This document shows, in pieces, positions 1 through 8,318 of a stretch of DNA of 10,140 nucleotides. The stretch is from Conidiobolus incongruus B7586 (Eukaryota; Entomophthoromycota; Entomophthoromycetes; Entomophthorales; Conidiobolaceae). The stretch is from positions 1 through 10,140 of the forward strand of contig JNEM01010955.1 of NCBI GenBank assembly GCA_000697335.1. Reading direction: 5' to 3'. Within the stretch, counting starts at the first letter, position 1. Every line of letters starts with the position of its first letter. Both the position numbers and the translations under genes were made by a program. The notes under the pieces are model-generated. The model saw only the letters and a list, made by a program, of their open reading frames with translations. It searched no databases and was not told the DNA's origin.

Positions 1-850
1 AATTATTCCTAAATTTCATCTTATATATAATTTTAATTTTAATCAAATAATTATTAACTCAGCTTAAATTAAAAAGCCTTTTGCTTATATTATGTAAGAT
101 AAAATATTGAGTTTTGAGATTAAGAATTTCTTGAAAAAATAAAATAAATATTTCTATTATAATCATATATATATAAATCATACTATTAAAGATTATTTTT
201 TAAAATACTATAAACTTAATAATTATAATAATAAACAAAATAATAAAATAAACTCAATCTAATTGTTGTTTACTAAGAATATCTTATTTTTTGATTATTC
301 ACCTTATGTTAATCTTTTTTATTATTATTATAAGTAACATTAATAACCATATAATTAATGTTTTGATAAATATAAATATTAATAAATATTTAATTAAAAG
401 TATTTTAGTTGATAAACTTTATTTATTAAAAAATTAATTTAATATCTTTATAATACTAGTTAATAAATTTAAATATTAAAATAATAATCTAGTTAAGAGT
501 TTTTTATCTTTATCCTTAAAATATAATAAAAACATTTTTTTAATAAATGTTTTGATTCACCGTAATATTATCTTGAATATAAATCAGGTTAAATCATATT
601 TTTTATTTATTATTAGCCATTTTAAAAAAAGTTTATCCTTTATATTTTATTATAAATTTACCCTTATTATTATTACTTAAAATAATATTATTATATAAAA
701 AACTATAAATAATCTTTATTTTAAATTTCTTACTAATAATAAATTAACTCTTATTATTAAACTTAATTTTATTATTCTATATTGTAAAATATTTACTAAA
801 TATTTATTTATTATTAATTTTATATCTTTTAATATAATTGTTATTAATAT
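1..850. other. AT-rich tract without recognisable gene, probably decayed gag/protease part of the older element
   Basis: No coding signature, RNA gene or repeat pair could be recognised here. The tract is almost entirely A and T, with short homopolymers and TTA/TAA-rich runs. Because a Ty3/gypsy RT remnant begins downstream at about 1030 on the + strand, the expected contents by family order are gag and protease of the same older element. That is inference from position only. I looked for a left LTR matching the one proposed at 9632-10053 and did not see it, so the left end of the older element probably lies outside the window. Confidence 0.45.
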
Positions 851-1029
851 AATTATATCTTAACTAAATTTTAATAATCTTAATCTCAACTTTATATTTT
901 TTAATTACCTACTATATAATATTATAATATTATATTCAAATATTTTCTAACTTTAAAACTTACTTTCTTTAAAAAAAATATAGTTTATAAGATTAAGTTA
1001 ACTTAATTTTACTTTTGTTTGTTATTTAA

Positions 1030-1643
1030 TTTATTATATATCCATCAAAAAAAATAAATCACTAAAAAAAACCATTATCTAACTTAAAAAAAGATTTTAT
1101 TTGTCCCTTTACTTCCTTATAAAGATCTTTTATTTTATTTATTAAGAAAAAAGATAAAGGTTTAAAACTTTATATTAACTTGTATACTTTGAATAAAATA
1201 ACTATTAAAGATTATATATCATTATTTATTAAAACTATATAATTAAATCTTAGGTTATAAATACTTTATTAAGTTAAATATATATGATAGTTATTATAAT
1301 ATAATTACACACCTTGATTTAATCCTTTTAATTATATTTAATACTTATTATATCTATTTCAAATTTATAATTTTATTATTTAAATTTTATAATACTCTTG
1401 TTAGATATATTTTCTTAATAAATATATATTTTTTGAAATTTAAGATATTTTTGTTATTTTATACTTTAATAATATTTTAGTTTTCTTTAAAATTTTATCA
1501 AAATATTAAAAGCATATTAAATATATCATTTAAATCTTCTATAAACATTTATTTTTGATTAAATTATTAAAATATTATTTTATTTTTTTAGAAGTTTAAT
1601 TTCATAGTTATGTTGTAATTTCTAATAAAATTAAAATTGATTT
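1030..1643 (+). pseudogene. Reverse transcriptase remnant of the older element, fingers to thumb
   Basis: In + frames the translation follows the order expected for a Ty3/gypsy RT. There is a pre-RT stretch around 1030-1080, then a segment resembling the gypsy 'L-KKGFI-PS-SP--SPILFVKKKDG-LR' block at about 1081-1185. A region matching the catalytic YxDD block lies at about 1450-1490, followed by the 'KHL-LKLSKC-F---EV-FLGYVVS--GI' thumb pattern at about 1510-1640. It would have copied element RNA into cDNA in the virus-like particle. The middle of the domain looks shorter than usual. The remnant stops at the junction with the younger element, and its continuation is recognisable on the other side from 7362. 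It is non-functional and heavily decayed. The family call is firm at superfamily level only. Confidence 0.75.
1639..1643. repeat. Target site duplication, left copy (GATTT)
   Basis: GATTT directly precedes the left LTR of the younger element and is repeated exactly at 7362-7366, directly after its right LTR. A 5-bp duplication is the standard size for Ty3/gypsy integrases. It confirms the element limits and shows that the insertion was a normal integration event. Confidence 0.93.
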
Positions 1644-2043
1644 TATTAAGAGACTAGTTCTTTAAATTCTTATATACACTTTCATATAATCCAATTAACT
1701 ATTAATTATATGATTAATTTATACTTATATAGTTAAATTAATTATATAAATAGTATTAAATCATCTAATAAACTAGGTTCCTCTTTTTTCCTCTCAATTC
1801 TTACTATTTTTTACTTTTACACTATTTCTAAAATTAAGACTATATTCTATTAATATTGTAGGATATTAACACTACCTAATATAAATCTTAATATATTAGT
1901 GACTCATCCTAGTTTAAAGCTTAATTAAACTTTGTTTACACTTGCACACTATAGCCACATTATATTACTACATTCTACACCACACTACTTTTATATTAAA
2001 TCTTCCTCTACACTATATTAGTTTAACTACCACTATACTTATA
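1644..2043 (+). repeat. Left (5') LTR of the younger element, 400 bp
   Basis: This aligns base for base with 6962-7361 at a constant offset of 5318, with no insertions or deletions and 374 identical positions. Its limits are set by the GATTT duplication on the outside and by the primer-binding-like site on the inside. In the intact family it would hold the promoter and the RNA start and poly(A) signals. I cannot place these reliably in such AT-rich sequence, although a TATATAA-like motif occurs in the first half of the LTR. At the positions where the two LTRs differ, this copy more often carries the A or T state (18 of 26). Confidence 0.95.
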
Positions 2044-2058
2044 TAGTAGCAGTAACAA
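2044..2058 (+). other. Primer-binding-like site of the younger element
   Basis: The sequence immediately inside the left LTR has a GTAGCAG core (2046-2052). This is the expected place for the site where a tRNA primes minus-strand synthesis, and the core resembles methionine-tRNA-type sites. The primer is uncertain because the site may be mutated and some fungal gypsy elements use other priming modes. Confidence 0.45.
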
Positions 2059-2400
2059 AACTGTTAAAAACCTACTAGATATTAATAACTATCTGTATCA
2101 AACTTAATTATTGCTATTTTAAATTTTATCTACAATTTATTTTATTTAAATTTAACACTATATACTATAATACTACTAAAAAGGGAGATACCCTCATATT
2201 ATTTTAATAATGATAGTAGTTTAATTACTGAGTGAATCTAAAACTTTAATCTCTAAAAACATACTACCCTCTAAGAAGCTTATATTAAACAACTTTTGAT
2301 TGAAAAAAATATGTTTCAAAGAGTTTAAATCTAATAAACCAGCTACTTCACTATAGTTAATGTATTAAACTACCTCTTTAGTATCTTTAAAAACAAATTA
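2059..2400 (+). other. Leader and start of the gag region of the younger element
   Basis: This stretch lies between the primer-binding-like site and the first recognisable gag sequence. It contains a purine-rich run near 2180-2190 (AAGGGAGATA) and otherwise shows no feature I can name. In this family it would be the 5' untranslated leader with packaging signals, possibly including the first gag codons. The exact gag start cannot be decided from the decayed sequence. Confidence 0.5.
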
Positions 2401-3240
2401 ACTACTTATGATAACTTAAAAAACCTTCACAAGCTTGAAAACTACCTTAAAAACATGAAGAATTACCTTGATTTGATTCTTGATGAAGATACAAAGAATA
2501 TCTTTAAATTAACCACTTCTTTTTTAGAAAAATCTATTTATACTTGGTAGTTAACTTATTACAAGCTTAATCCTAAAGAATCTTCAAGAAGATAGCTTAC
2601 TACAAAGATATAAACTTTTAAACAATTAGAAAAAGCCTTTAAAGAGAGGTATTACTTAAAAAATCAAGTTTAATTAGCAAAAGAAAAGCTTTCCCAGCTT
2701 AAACAAAAAACTTCTACAAGATAATTAATTAAGAAATTTAATAAGATATACTTAAACATATTAAATATCACTGAAGAAGAATAAATCCACAAACTATTAC
2801 AATACCTTAACTTTTAAGTGAAGCTCTAATTAGTTAGTAGGGAATACTTTGATAATATGTTTTTTTCTGACATTTGTGATACAGTAATTATAATCAATAA
2901 TATCTTTTATTTTATAACTAAATCTTCCCACCCTAAAAATTAATCTTTTAAACTTTATTTTAACCCACCTAAGTTTTAAATGATAGATGTTTTTGCTTTA
3001 GGGTTTTATAAAAAAACCCTTAGTGAAGAAGCTAAAGCCTATTTAAGAACAAACAAAGGTTGTTATTATTGCTAAAAGACTTAAGTTAACTATAGAGCTA
3101 ACAAATACCCTTTAAAGAAGCAATATCTGTTTAATTCTTAATAATCTTAACTTACCAACCATAAATCAAACTTGAATAATATTAATATAACCTTAGAATT
3201 ACCCCTTTTACAATTAGTCAGCAGATTCTAATCTAATCCA
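2401..3240 (+). pseudogene. gag (capsid/nucleocapsid) remnant of the younger element
   Basis: Position in the element and composition identify gag, the polyprotein that builds the virus-like particle. From about 2455 to 2850 the + strand translation is rich in Lys, Glu, Leu and aromatic residues. It follows the spacing of the retrotransposon gag domain: a helical segment, a Trp-containing stretch near 2545, an F-ERY-like motif near 2640, then an LKQ-like motif near 2700 and a YLNF-like motif near 2805. A Cys-rich patch around 3058-3115, followed by basic residues, sits where a nucleocapsid zinc knuckle is expected; this call is weak. The region is broken in several places and non-functional. 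The gag call rests on order and general pattern, since capsids are poorly conserved in sequence. Confidence 0.7.
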
Positions 3241-3495
3241 CAAAAGTTCTAACAAACCAATGATTCTACAAATTAAACTATGTATACTAGAGAAATCCAA
3301 CTGATTAAACCACTAGAAACTAAAAATATTCTAGTAACTAATTTACCTTGTAATTTTTTACCTTTAACTATCACCCTATTGTTTGTGTTAACTAGTTTTT
3401 TTATAGATATACTTGTTAGTGTTTTAATTAACTCTGGTTGTTTTAGTTGTATTATCTCCTCTTCTATTGTTGTAAAGCTATCCTTACCTATCTAA
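3241..3495 (+). pseudogene. Aspartic protease remnant of the younger element
   Basis: An open stretch at 3280-3495 (71 codons) contains a hydrophobic strand followed by a segment aligning with the retropepsin active-site block 'ALIDSG---FIS' at about 3415-3460. Next comes 'SSIVVKLSLPI', resembling the usual 'S--VKKL-LP' run after the active site. Retropepsins act as dimers and cleave the Gag-Pol polyprotein during particle maturation. The location between the gag zinc-knuckle patch and RT fits the standard gypsy order. It is part of a fossil polyprotein and not an independent gene; the ATG at 3280 is probably just an internal methionine. Confidence 0.75.
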
Positions 3496-4005
3496 AAAAG
3501 TAACTTGATAATTAAATATGCTAACAACTTAATAGAACAAGCATCTAACATTATATCTAGATACCTATCACTACCTCTTAACTACTCCCAATATATTAAA
3601 TTCCTAGTTGGTAACATTGGTTATAATTTTATACTAGGTTAAAATTAGTTTAAATATCACAGTTTTATATCTATGGATATTACCCTAAAAAGCTACAAAT
3701 CTATTTTTTTCACATTCTAAAAGAAATTAGTAGAATTAATCTTAAAAAATCTACATTACCCTATTATAAAACTATTAAATACTTTACCTAACACTAATTC
3801 TACAATTGTAGCAAATAATTCTATTATTATAAGTAAAAATTAATATAAAAAGCTAATGAAAAACCTAAATAATTTATAAGGATATGTATTTGTTTATTAT
3901 TCATCTATTAACACTTCATCTGTTGATTTTAATGAAGTTATATTTAATAACCATTTCCTATACAATACAGTAAGTTAATTTGCTAATGTTTTTAAACCTG
4001 TAAAT
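3496..4005 (+). other. Protease-RT spacer of the younger element
   Basis: This is coding remnant between the recognisable protease active-site block and the pre-RT motif. In this superfamily the segment holds the C-terminal half of the protease and a variable linker. The + strand translation has a hydrophobic run near 3600-3700 that could be the last protease strands. I could not assign further domains. It is broken like the rest of the coding region. Confidence 0.5.
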
Positions 4006-4860
4006 AAATTACCACCTAAACATAATATTAAATACAAAATTAAACTAATCCCTAGTACACAACTATACTCAAAACCTACTTACTATTTATCTCCTGAATA
4101 ATATTAAACCTTGAAAGAAGAAATCCAAAAACTATTTGAAAATGGGTATATTAGACCTTTTTCTTTACTATAGGGATCTCTAATCCTCTTTATACAAAAG
4201 GCTAATGGTGGTTAGAGATTATATATTAATAACTATGTTTTAAACTTTAAAACTATCAAGGATAAAACTTTATTACTAAACCTATATAATGTTAGGGATA
4301 AACTACTTAGATCAACTATATTTACTAAACTAGATATTAAGAATAGGTATTACAACATTAAAGTTAAAGAAGATTCTATCCCTTTAACTATTTTCAACAC
4401 TCTTTTAAACCACTATAAATTTACTGTTATAAACTTTAGATTATATAATACCCTTGTAACTTTCACTTGATTCATCAATTCCTTTTCAACTTTATCTTTA
4501 ATAACTTTGTTATTACTTACTTTAATAATATCTTGATCTATTTAAAAACTAAAGAAGAATATATTTAACATGTTAATCAAGTTTTACAAATTATTCAAGA
4601 ACATAAATTACCTTTGAAACTATCAAAATCTATCTTTAGTGCCTCTTCTGTCCTTTTCTATAGTTATATTGTTTCCTCCCAAAGAATTAATATTGATCCA
4701 ACTAAACTCAATGGTGTTAAAGTTTTTACTATACCTATAAACAAAAATCAACTTATGTTTATATTTAAATTATTGAATTACTTTAAAGATTTCATTGATT
4801 TTTTTATTGAACTTATTACTTTTCTTACTAATCTCTTAAGGAAAAACTCTCTTTTTAAAT
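4006..4860 (+). pseudogene. Reverse transcriptase remnant of the younger element
   Basis: A nearly full-length Ty3/gypsy RT can be followed in + frames. The pre-RT 'LP-H---KI-L' run lies at about 4008-4055 and 'SKP-Y-LSP' at about 4070-4100. The 'L--EI-KL-ENG-IRP' block is at about 4110-4160, and the 'SP--FV-K-NGG-RL---Y--LN' fingers block at about 4170-4240. The 'FTKLDI---Y--I-V' block is at about 4320-4370 and the YxDD catalytic block at about 4505-4540. The thumb and connection at 4614-4862 form an open stretch of 82 codons with 'LKLSK', 'YIVSS-RI-IDP-KLNGV' and 'LLNYFKDFI'. It would have copied the element RNA to cDNA. The domain is complete in extent but broken, hence a fossil. Similarity to the older element's RT is clear at domain level only. 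Confidence 0.9.
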
Positions 4861-5400
4861 AAACCCCACTATACACTTTCTATATAAATGCTTTAATTTT
4901 CTATATTATTAATGCTCTTGCTTTATTTATCTTTAATCTAAAACTACCTACTATTATTTTTATTGACTCTAATTCTTTTACAATTAGTGGATAGTTAACC
5001 TAGTTTGAATTTAATTTATATTTTACCCTATAACTATAAGATAAAATAATAAATAAGGGAGAACAAGTTGAATTTAACCTTATAAATGTTACCTTAAAAC
5101 TAATAACATTCTAGTTAAGAAAAATAAAACCAGCTGAATTGAAATACCTAGTCTATAAATAAAAACTCCTTGCTTTAGTAGAAATAATCAAAAATCACTT
5201 ACATTTCTTATCCTGCAACTTTTTCTTAACACTTATAGATTATAAATCACTTATCTACTTAAATACTTAGAAGCATTTATTAAGAAAATAAGTTAGATAG
5301 ATTAAAACTATCCAAGCTTACTTTTTCTTTATTTAATATCTCTTAGGTTAATAAAACTATGTTGTAGATACTTTGTTAAGAAATTTTACATACTTACCCT
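4861..5400 (+). pseudogene. RNase H remnant of the younger element
   Basis: This directly follows the RT connection. A segment at about 4955-5000 matches the first acidic strand of gypsy RNase H ('-DSN-F-ISG'). A later block at about 5135-5185 corresponds to 'Y---K-LLALVE-IK', and 'L-DYKSLIYL' at about 5230-5265 matches the conserved 'TDHK-L-YL' strand. RNase H removes template RNA from the RNA-DNA hybrid during reverse transcription. Order and spacing to RT and integrase are normal for the family. The region is broken and non-functional. Confidence 0.8.
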
Positions 5401-5640
5401 TTTGTTCTAATTGTAAAAATCCAGCAAATATTAACTTAATGATTATTAATGAAGGAAATAAAGAATTTATTAAATTACTTCAAGAAACACAACTAAATAA
5501 TGATTTCTTTATTTTAATTGAAGAAGAACTCTCTAAACCATTAGAAAACTAACTAAAATATGTCAAAAGATTTAAAATTATCATTAACTTACTATATTAT
5601 AATAATTGTCTATATATTCCTAACATTCCTAAGATTTAAC
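5401..5640 (+). other. RNase H-integrase spacer of the younger element
   Basis: This is coding remnant rich in Asn, Lys and Glu. It includes 'INEGNKEFIKLLQE' near 5444-5485 and an acidic run near 5518-5545. It has no domain I can name. In gypsy elements this variable tether joins RNase H to the integrase zinc-binding domain. Confidence 0.5.
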
Positions 5641-6710
5641 AAACAATATTTGATGAATACCATAATTTACCTGTTGGAGGACATTAAAACTAGTTAAAAA
5701 CTGCTAAGAGAATTAAAATAAGGTACTACTAGCTTTCCCTAGTTAAATCAGTTCAGAAATACACTAATACCTGTGATATATGCTAAAGAACTAAATATAA
5801 TACTCAACTAAAATATGGTAAACTTATTCCCCTACAAGTCCCTAATGAAACTTAACAACAAATCCAGCTTGATTTCATAGAAATCCCTAAATCAACAAAT
5901 GGTTATAATAACTTACTAATTACAATTGATTCATTTTCTAAATATGTTTATTTTATTCCTTGTTTCAAAACTTCTACAGTTAAAGATGTTGCATAATTAT
6001 TATTCTCTAATATCTTTACCCACTATAGAATTCTACAAACTATTATATCTGATAGAGATACACAATTCAACTCTTGATTCTAGAAGTTACTATCCTTTTC
6101 CCTTAAGATTAACTTAGGTATATCTACTACTAATCATCATTAAACTAATAGACTTGTTGAAAAAACTATCAAAACCTTGAAGCAAATGATTAGAGCCTAT
6201 ATTAACACTAATCAGTTAAATTAAGATGCTTATATCTACCAACTCTAATATTTATTCAACACCTTTATTAATAAATCAACAGGTTTTAGCCTTTATTTCA
6301 TTAATTATAATAAACATCCTAACTCAATAATTACTCTAAAACTTCAAATCAATTTACCTTTGGACATTGTTGAATTTTAATCTAATATCAAACATATCAA
6401 TTCTCTTGTTAAATTTAACTTAGAAGAAAATTAAAAGATTATAGAACAATAATACTTAAAGTTATTTAGAAACCCTTTTAAATATAAAACTGGTATGTTT
6501 GTATACTTAGAATAATTTGCCTTTAAACCTACCCTACTTAAATCTAGCTTAAATCCCAAATATTTACTATTATATTATAATCCCTATAAAATTTAATCTA
6601 TTAATTCAAATTTTGAAAATATTACCTTGGAATTACCTTTAACTTTAAGGATCAACCCTACCTTTCACATATCTAAAATTAAACCATACTTTAAAGATTT
6701 TAACACTTTT
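5641..6710 (+). pseudogene. Integrase remnant of the younger element: H2C2 zinc domain, catalytic core, GPY/F region
   Basis: Three integrase parts follow in order. The zinc-binding domain at about 5650-5795 shows the His pair ('YHNLPVGGH') and the Cys pair ('CDIC'). The RNase H-fold core at about 5830-6280 shows 'LDFIEIPKSTNGYNNLL-TID-FSKY', then 'IISDRDTQFNS' at about 6043-6075 and a 'VEKTIKTLKQMIRAYI' helix at about 6157-6205. These are the D, D and E positions of the catalytic triad. The GPY/F region at about 6570-6700 includes 'LELPLTLRINPTFHISKIKPYF'. Integrase joins the cDNA ends to host DNA with a 5-bp stagger, matching the duplication seen. The coding region is broken. An open stretch at 5926-6117 is in another frame and is not a gene. 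Confidence 0.9.
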
Positions 6711-6755
6711 CCTAATCAATTAAAAACTTTAAAACTAGATCCAATTATTAATTAA

Positions 6756-6925
6756 GATGGAGAAGAAGAATACTATGTTGATTACATAATTAAGTCTAAA
6801 TCTATTAGGAATAAGCTTTATTTTTATGTAAAATGGATGGGTTATTTTATTAAAGAAGCTACATAGGAACCTCTAGAAAATATTAAGAATACCTTAACCT
6901 ATTATACCTATTTGCAAAAAAATTA
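6756..6925 (+). pseudogene. C-terminal chromodomain remnant of the younger element
   Basis: After the GPY/F region and an acidic stretch, the + strand translation reads 'EEYYVDYIIKSKSIRNK', then 'LYFYVKWMGY' at about 6816-6845 and 'EPLENIKNTL' at about 6869-6898. This is the chromodomain pattern: a beta strand with 'V--I---R', then 'YLVKW-GY', then 'WEP--NL'. Chromodomains at the integrase C-terminus define chromoviruses. In studied members they guide integration to heterochromatin by binding methylated histone H3. The location just before the polypurine tract is typical. It is part of the fossil polyprotein. Confidence 0.88.
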
Positions 6926-6954
6926 GGGAGTGTATCTCTTTTAAGAAACCTACT

Positions 6955-6961
6955 AGGGGAG
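6955..6961 (+). other. Polypurine tract of the younger element (AGGGGAG)
   Basis: This purine run abuts the right LTR, which begins TGTTAAGAG at 6962. It is the expected primer for plus-strand synthesis. A similar TAGGGAGTGT lies 30 bases upstream at 6924-6933. Confidence 0.85.
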
Positions 6962-7361
6962 TGTTAAGAGATTAGTTCTTTAAATTCTTATATACACTTT
7001 TATATAATCCAATTAACTATTAATTATATAATTAATTTATACTTATATAGTTAAATTAATTGTATAAATAGTATTAAATCATTTAATAAACTAGGTTCCT
7101 CTTTTTTCTTCTTAATTCTTACTATTTTTTACTTTTACACTATTTCTAAGATTGAAACTATATTCTGTCAATATTGTAGGATATTGGCACTACCTAATAT
7201 AAATCTTAATATATCAGTGACTCATCCTAGTTTGAAGCTTAATTAAACTTTGTTTACACTTGCACACTACAGCCACATTATATTACCATGTTCTGCACCA
7301 CACTACTTTTATATTAAGTCTTCCTCTGCACTATATTAGTTTAACTACCACTACACTTACA
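6962..7361 (+). repeat. Right (3') LTR of the younger element, 400 bp
   Basis: The right LTR begins TGTTAAGAG and ends CACTTACA, giving the usual TGT...ACA termini. It matches 1644-2043 over its full length without gaps. It is followed immediately by the second GATTT. At the differing positions this copy more often keeps the C or G state (18 of 26), mostly in its second half. Confidence 0.96.
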
Positions 7362-7366
7362 GATTT
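7362..7366. repeat. Target site duplication, right copy (GATTT)
   Basis: An exact copy of 1639-1643, immediately after the right LTR. The older element's RT region resumes here. Confidence 0.93.
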
Positions 7367-7580
7367 AAATAAAATTAAAGCTATATAATCTTAATTAATA
7401 ATTATTGATAAATACTACATTATGTTATTTTTAAGTATGGTAAACTATTTCAAAAACTTTATTAATAGTTATATAAAATTTATTCTATTATTAACTAATT
7501 TATTTTATAAATTATCTTTATAAATATAAACTCTTTTAAAATATTTTACCTGTTTAACAATTAATAATATTATTAGTAAT
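7362..7580 (+). pseudogene. RT connection remnant of the older element
   Basis: The translation from 7362 starts in the stretch that normally follows 'GI-MDP', namely 'K---I--W--P'. It then shows 'FLSMVNYFKNFINSYIKF' at about 7428-7481, matching the gypsy 'FLG-VNYYR-FI--YS' signature, and a following 'LLLTNLF-K' run. It directly continues the RT fragment that ends at 1643, which shows that the younger element interrupted one original domain. Non-functional. Confidence 0.82.
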
Positions 7581-7960
7581 ACCTTTATACTTTATAATTT
7601 TAATTTTTCACTATTAATAATTTTATTTATAAATGGTTTTAGCTTTATTATTAGTAATTAGCTAAGTTAACTTAATTTTTTAAATTATAATCTTATTTTT
7701 TTAAATTAAGTTGAAAAAAGAGTAATATTTAAAATATTAAACTTAAAGCACTTTAATCTTTACTCTATTATATTTTATTTTGCTAAAATAACTTTTACAG
7801 AAATAAACTATATATTTTATAAATAAAAACTTTTTGTTACTATCAAATGCCTTAAATATTTTTATTATTATATATTAAGTTAGTTTATTTATATATTTAT
7901 AAACTATAAATTTATCATATAAATTAATAATTAACTTAATTTATTCAAATATTAATGTTT
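7581..7960 (+). pseudogene. RNase H remnant of the older element
   Basis: In the same + frame as the preceding connection, a 'NGFSFIISN' segment near 7632-7658 fits the first acidic strand of gypsy RNase H. At about 7756-7860 come 'LYSIIFYFAKIT-TEINY' and then 'LFVTIKCLKYFYYY'. This block closely follows the family pattern 'PVAF-S-K-TP-E-NY-I-DKELLA-V--LK-WR-YL'. 'FIYIFINYKF' at about 7879-7908 fits the 'F-IYTDHKNL' strand. It is a fossil fragment, broken throughout; identification rests on ordered block matches. Confidence 0.8.
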
Positions 7961-8318
7961 ATAAATTTCATTTTTTTATTAATTTAACTTTTATATATAT
8001 TATATCAAATGAAAATTTAAGCTCTTGTTAATTTTATCTCTAAATGCTTTAATTATACTTTTATTTATAATAAGTGTAAATTAACTTATATTAAGTTAAA
8101 TAACATCTCTTTAGAATAATCTTAATCTAATATGTAATATAATATTTAAAATATACTTTTTAATAATGATTATGTTTTAAAAATTATCAATTATATCTAT
8201 AACCTAAATATTCTTATCTTAATTTATATAAGATATTATTAATATTATAATTTCCTATTTTATCATAATTTATATATTTATATTTCTAATATCTTAACCA
8301 TTAAACTATAATTATTAA
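7961..8318 (+). other. RNase H-integrase spacer of the older element
   Basis: This very AT-rich stretch lies between the RNase H and integrase remnants. The position corresponds to the rest of RNase H and the tether to integrase. I could not match any motif reliably, and there is no sign of a host gene or separate repeat. Confidence 0.5.

Larger units (their letters stand above)
1..1643 (+). mobile_element. Older Ty3/gypsy chromovirus fossil, left part
   Basis: This is the upstream portion of a very degraded LTR retrotransposon that is interrupted at 1643 by a younger element and continues at 7362. The only confidently recognised domain is RT, in its right-hand half. The left LTR and boundary are not in view. 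The sequence is far more AT-rich than the inserted element, and the coding regions are heavily broken, with many disruptions throughout. Family assignment rests on the RT here together with the RNase H, integrase and probable chromodomain in the right-hand part. It is a fossil, clearly older than the element inside it. Confidence 0.75.
1644..7361 (+). mobile_element. Younger Ty3/gypsy chromovirus, structurally complete but broken, nested in the older element
   Basis: A 5718-bp LTR retrotransposon with the order LTR, primer-binding-like site, leader, gag, protease, RT, RNase H, integrase, chromodomain, polypurine tract, LTR. RT before integrase plus a C-terminal chromodomain identifies a Ty3/gypsy chromovirus (Metaviridae-like). 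All structural parts expected of a complete copy are present, and the 400-bp LTRs align without gaps. The coding regions carry many disruptions spread over gag and pol, so it is a fossil and not an active element. The two LTRs differ at 26 of 400 positions by my by-eye alignment (6.5%), all transitions. Because mutation here appears to be RIP-driven, that divergence cannot be turned into years; the insertion is simply younger than its host element. On the + strand C clearly exceeds G. Confidence 0.95.

Noticed and set aside
1-1640. Left LTR of the older element within the window
   Set aside because: No stretch resembling 9632-10053 with a TGTTATA-type start was found by eye, and the RT begins at about 1030, which leaves too little room for an LTR plus normal gag and protease.
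3280-3495. 71-codon open frame as a separate small gene
   Set aside because: Its translation fits the retropepsin active-site region at the right place between gag and RT of the younger element, so it is a surviving piece of the polyprotein.
4614-4862. 82-codon open frame as a separate membrane or secreted protein (it is hydrophobic)
   Set aside because: It carries the RT thumb and connection signatures (LKLSK, YIVSS, LLNYFKDFI) and is part of pol; the hydrophobicity comes from AT-rich codons.
5926-6117. 63-codon open frame
   Set aside because: It lies in a different frame over the integrase core, whose conserved blocks are read in another frame; it is a shadow.
2044-6960. A reassigned nuclear genetic code (as in some ciliates) explaining the lack of long open frames
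   Set aside because: The LTRs, which do not code, show the same one-type transition pattern as RIP, and decay affects more than one class of codon. A code change would not explain LTR divergence or the composition step at the element borders.
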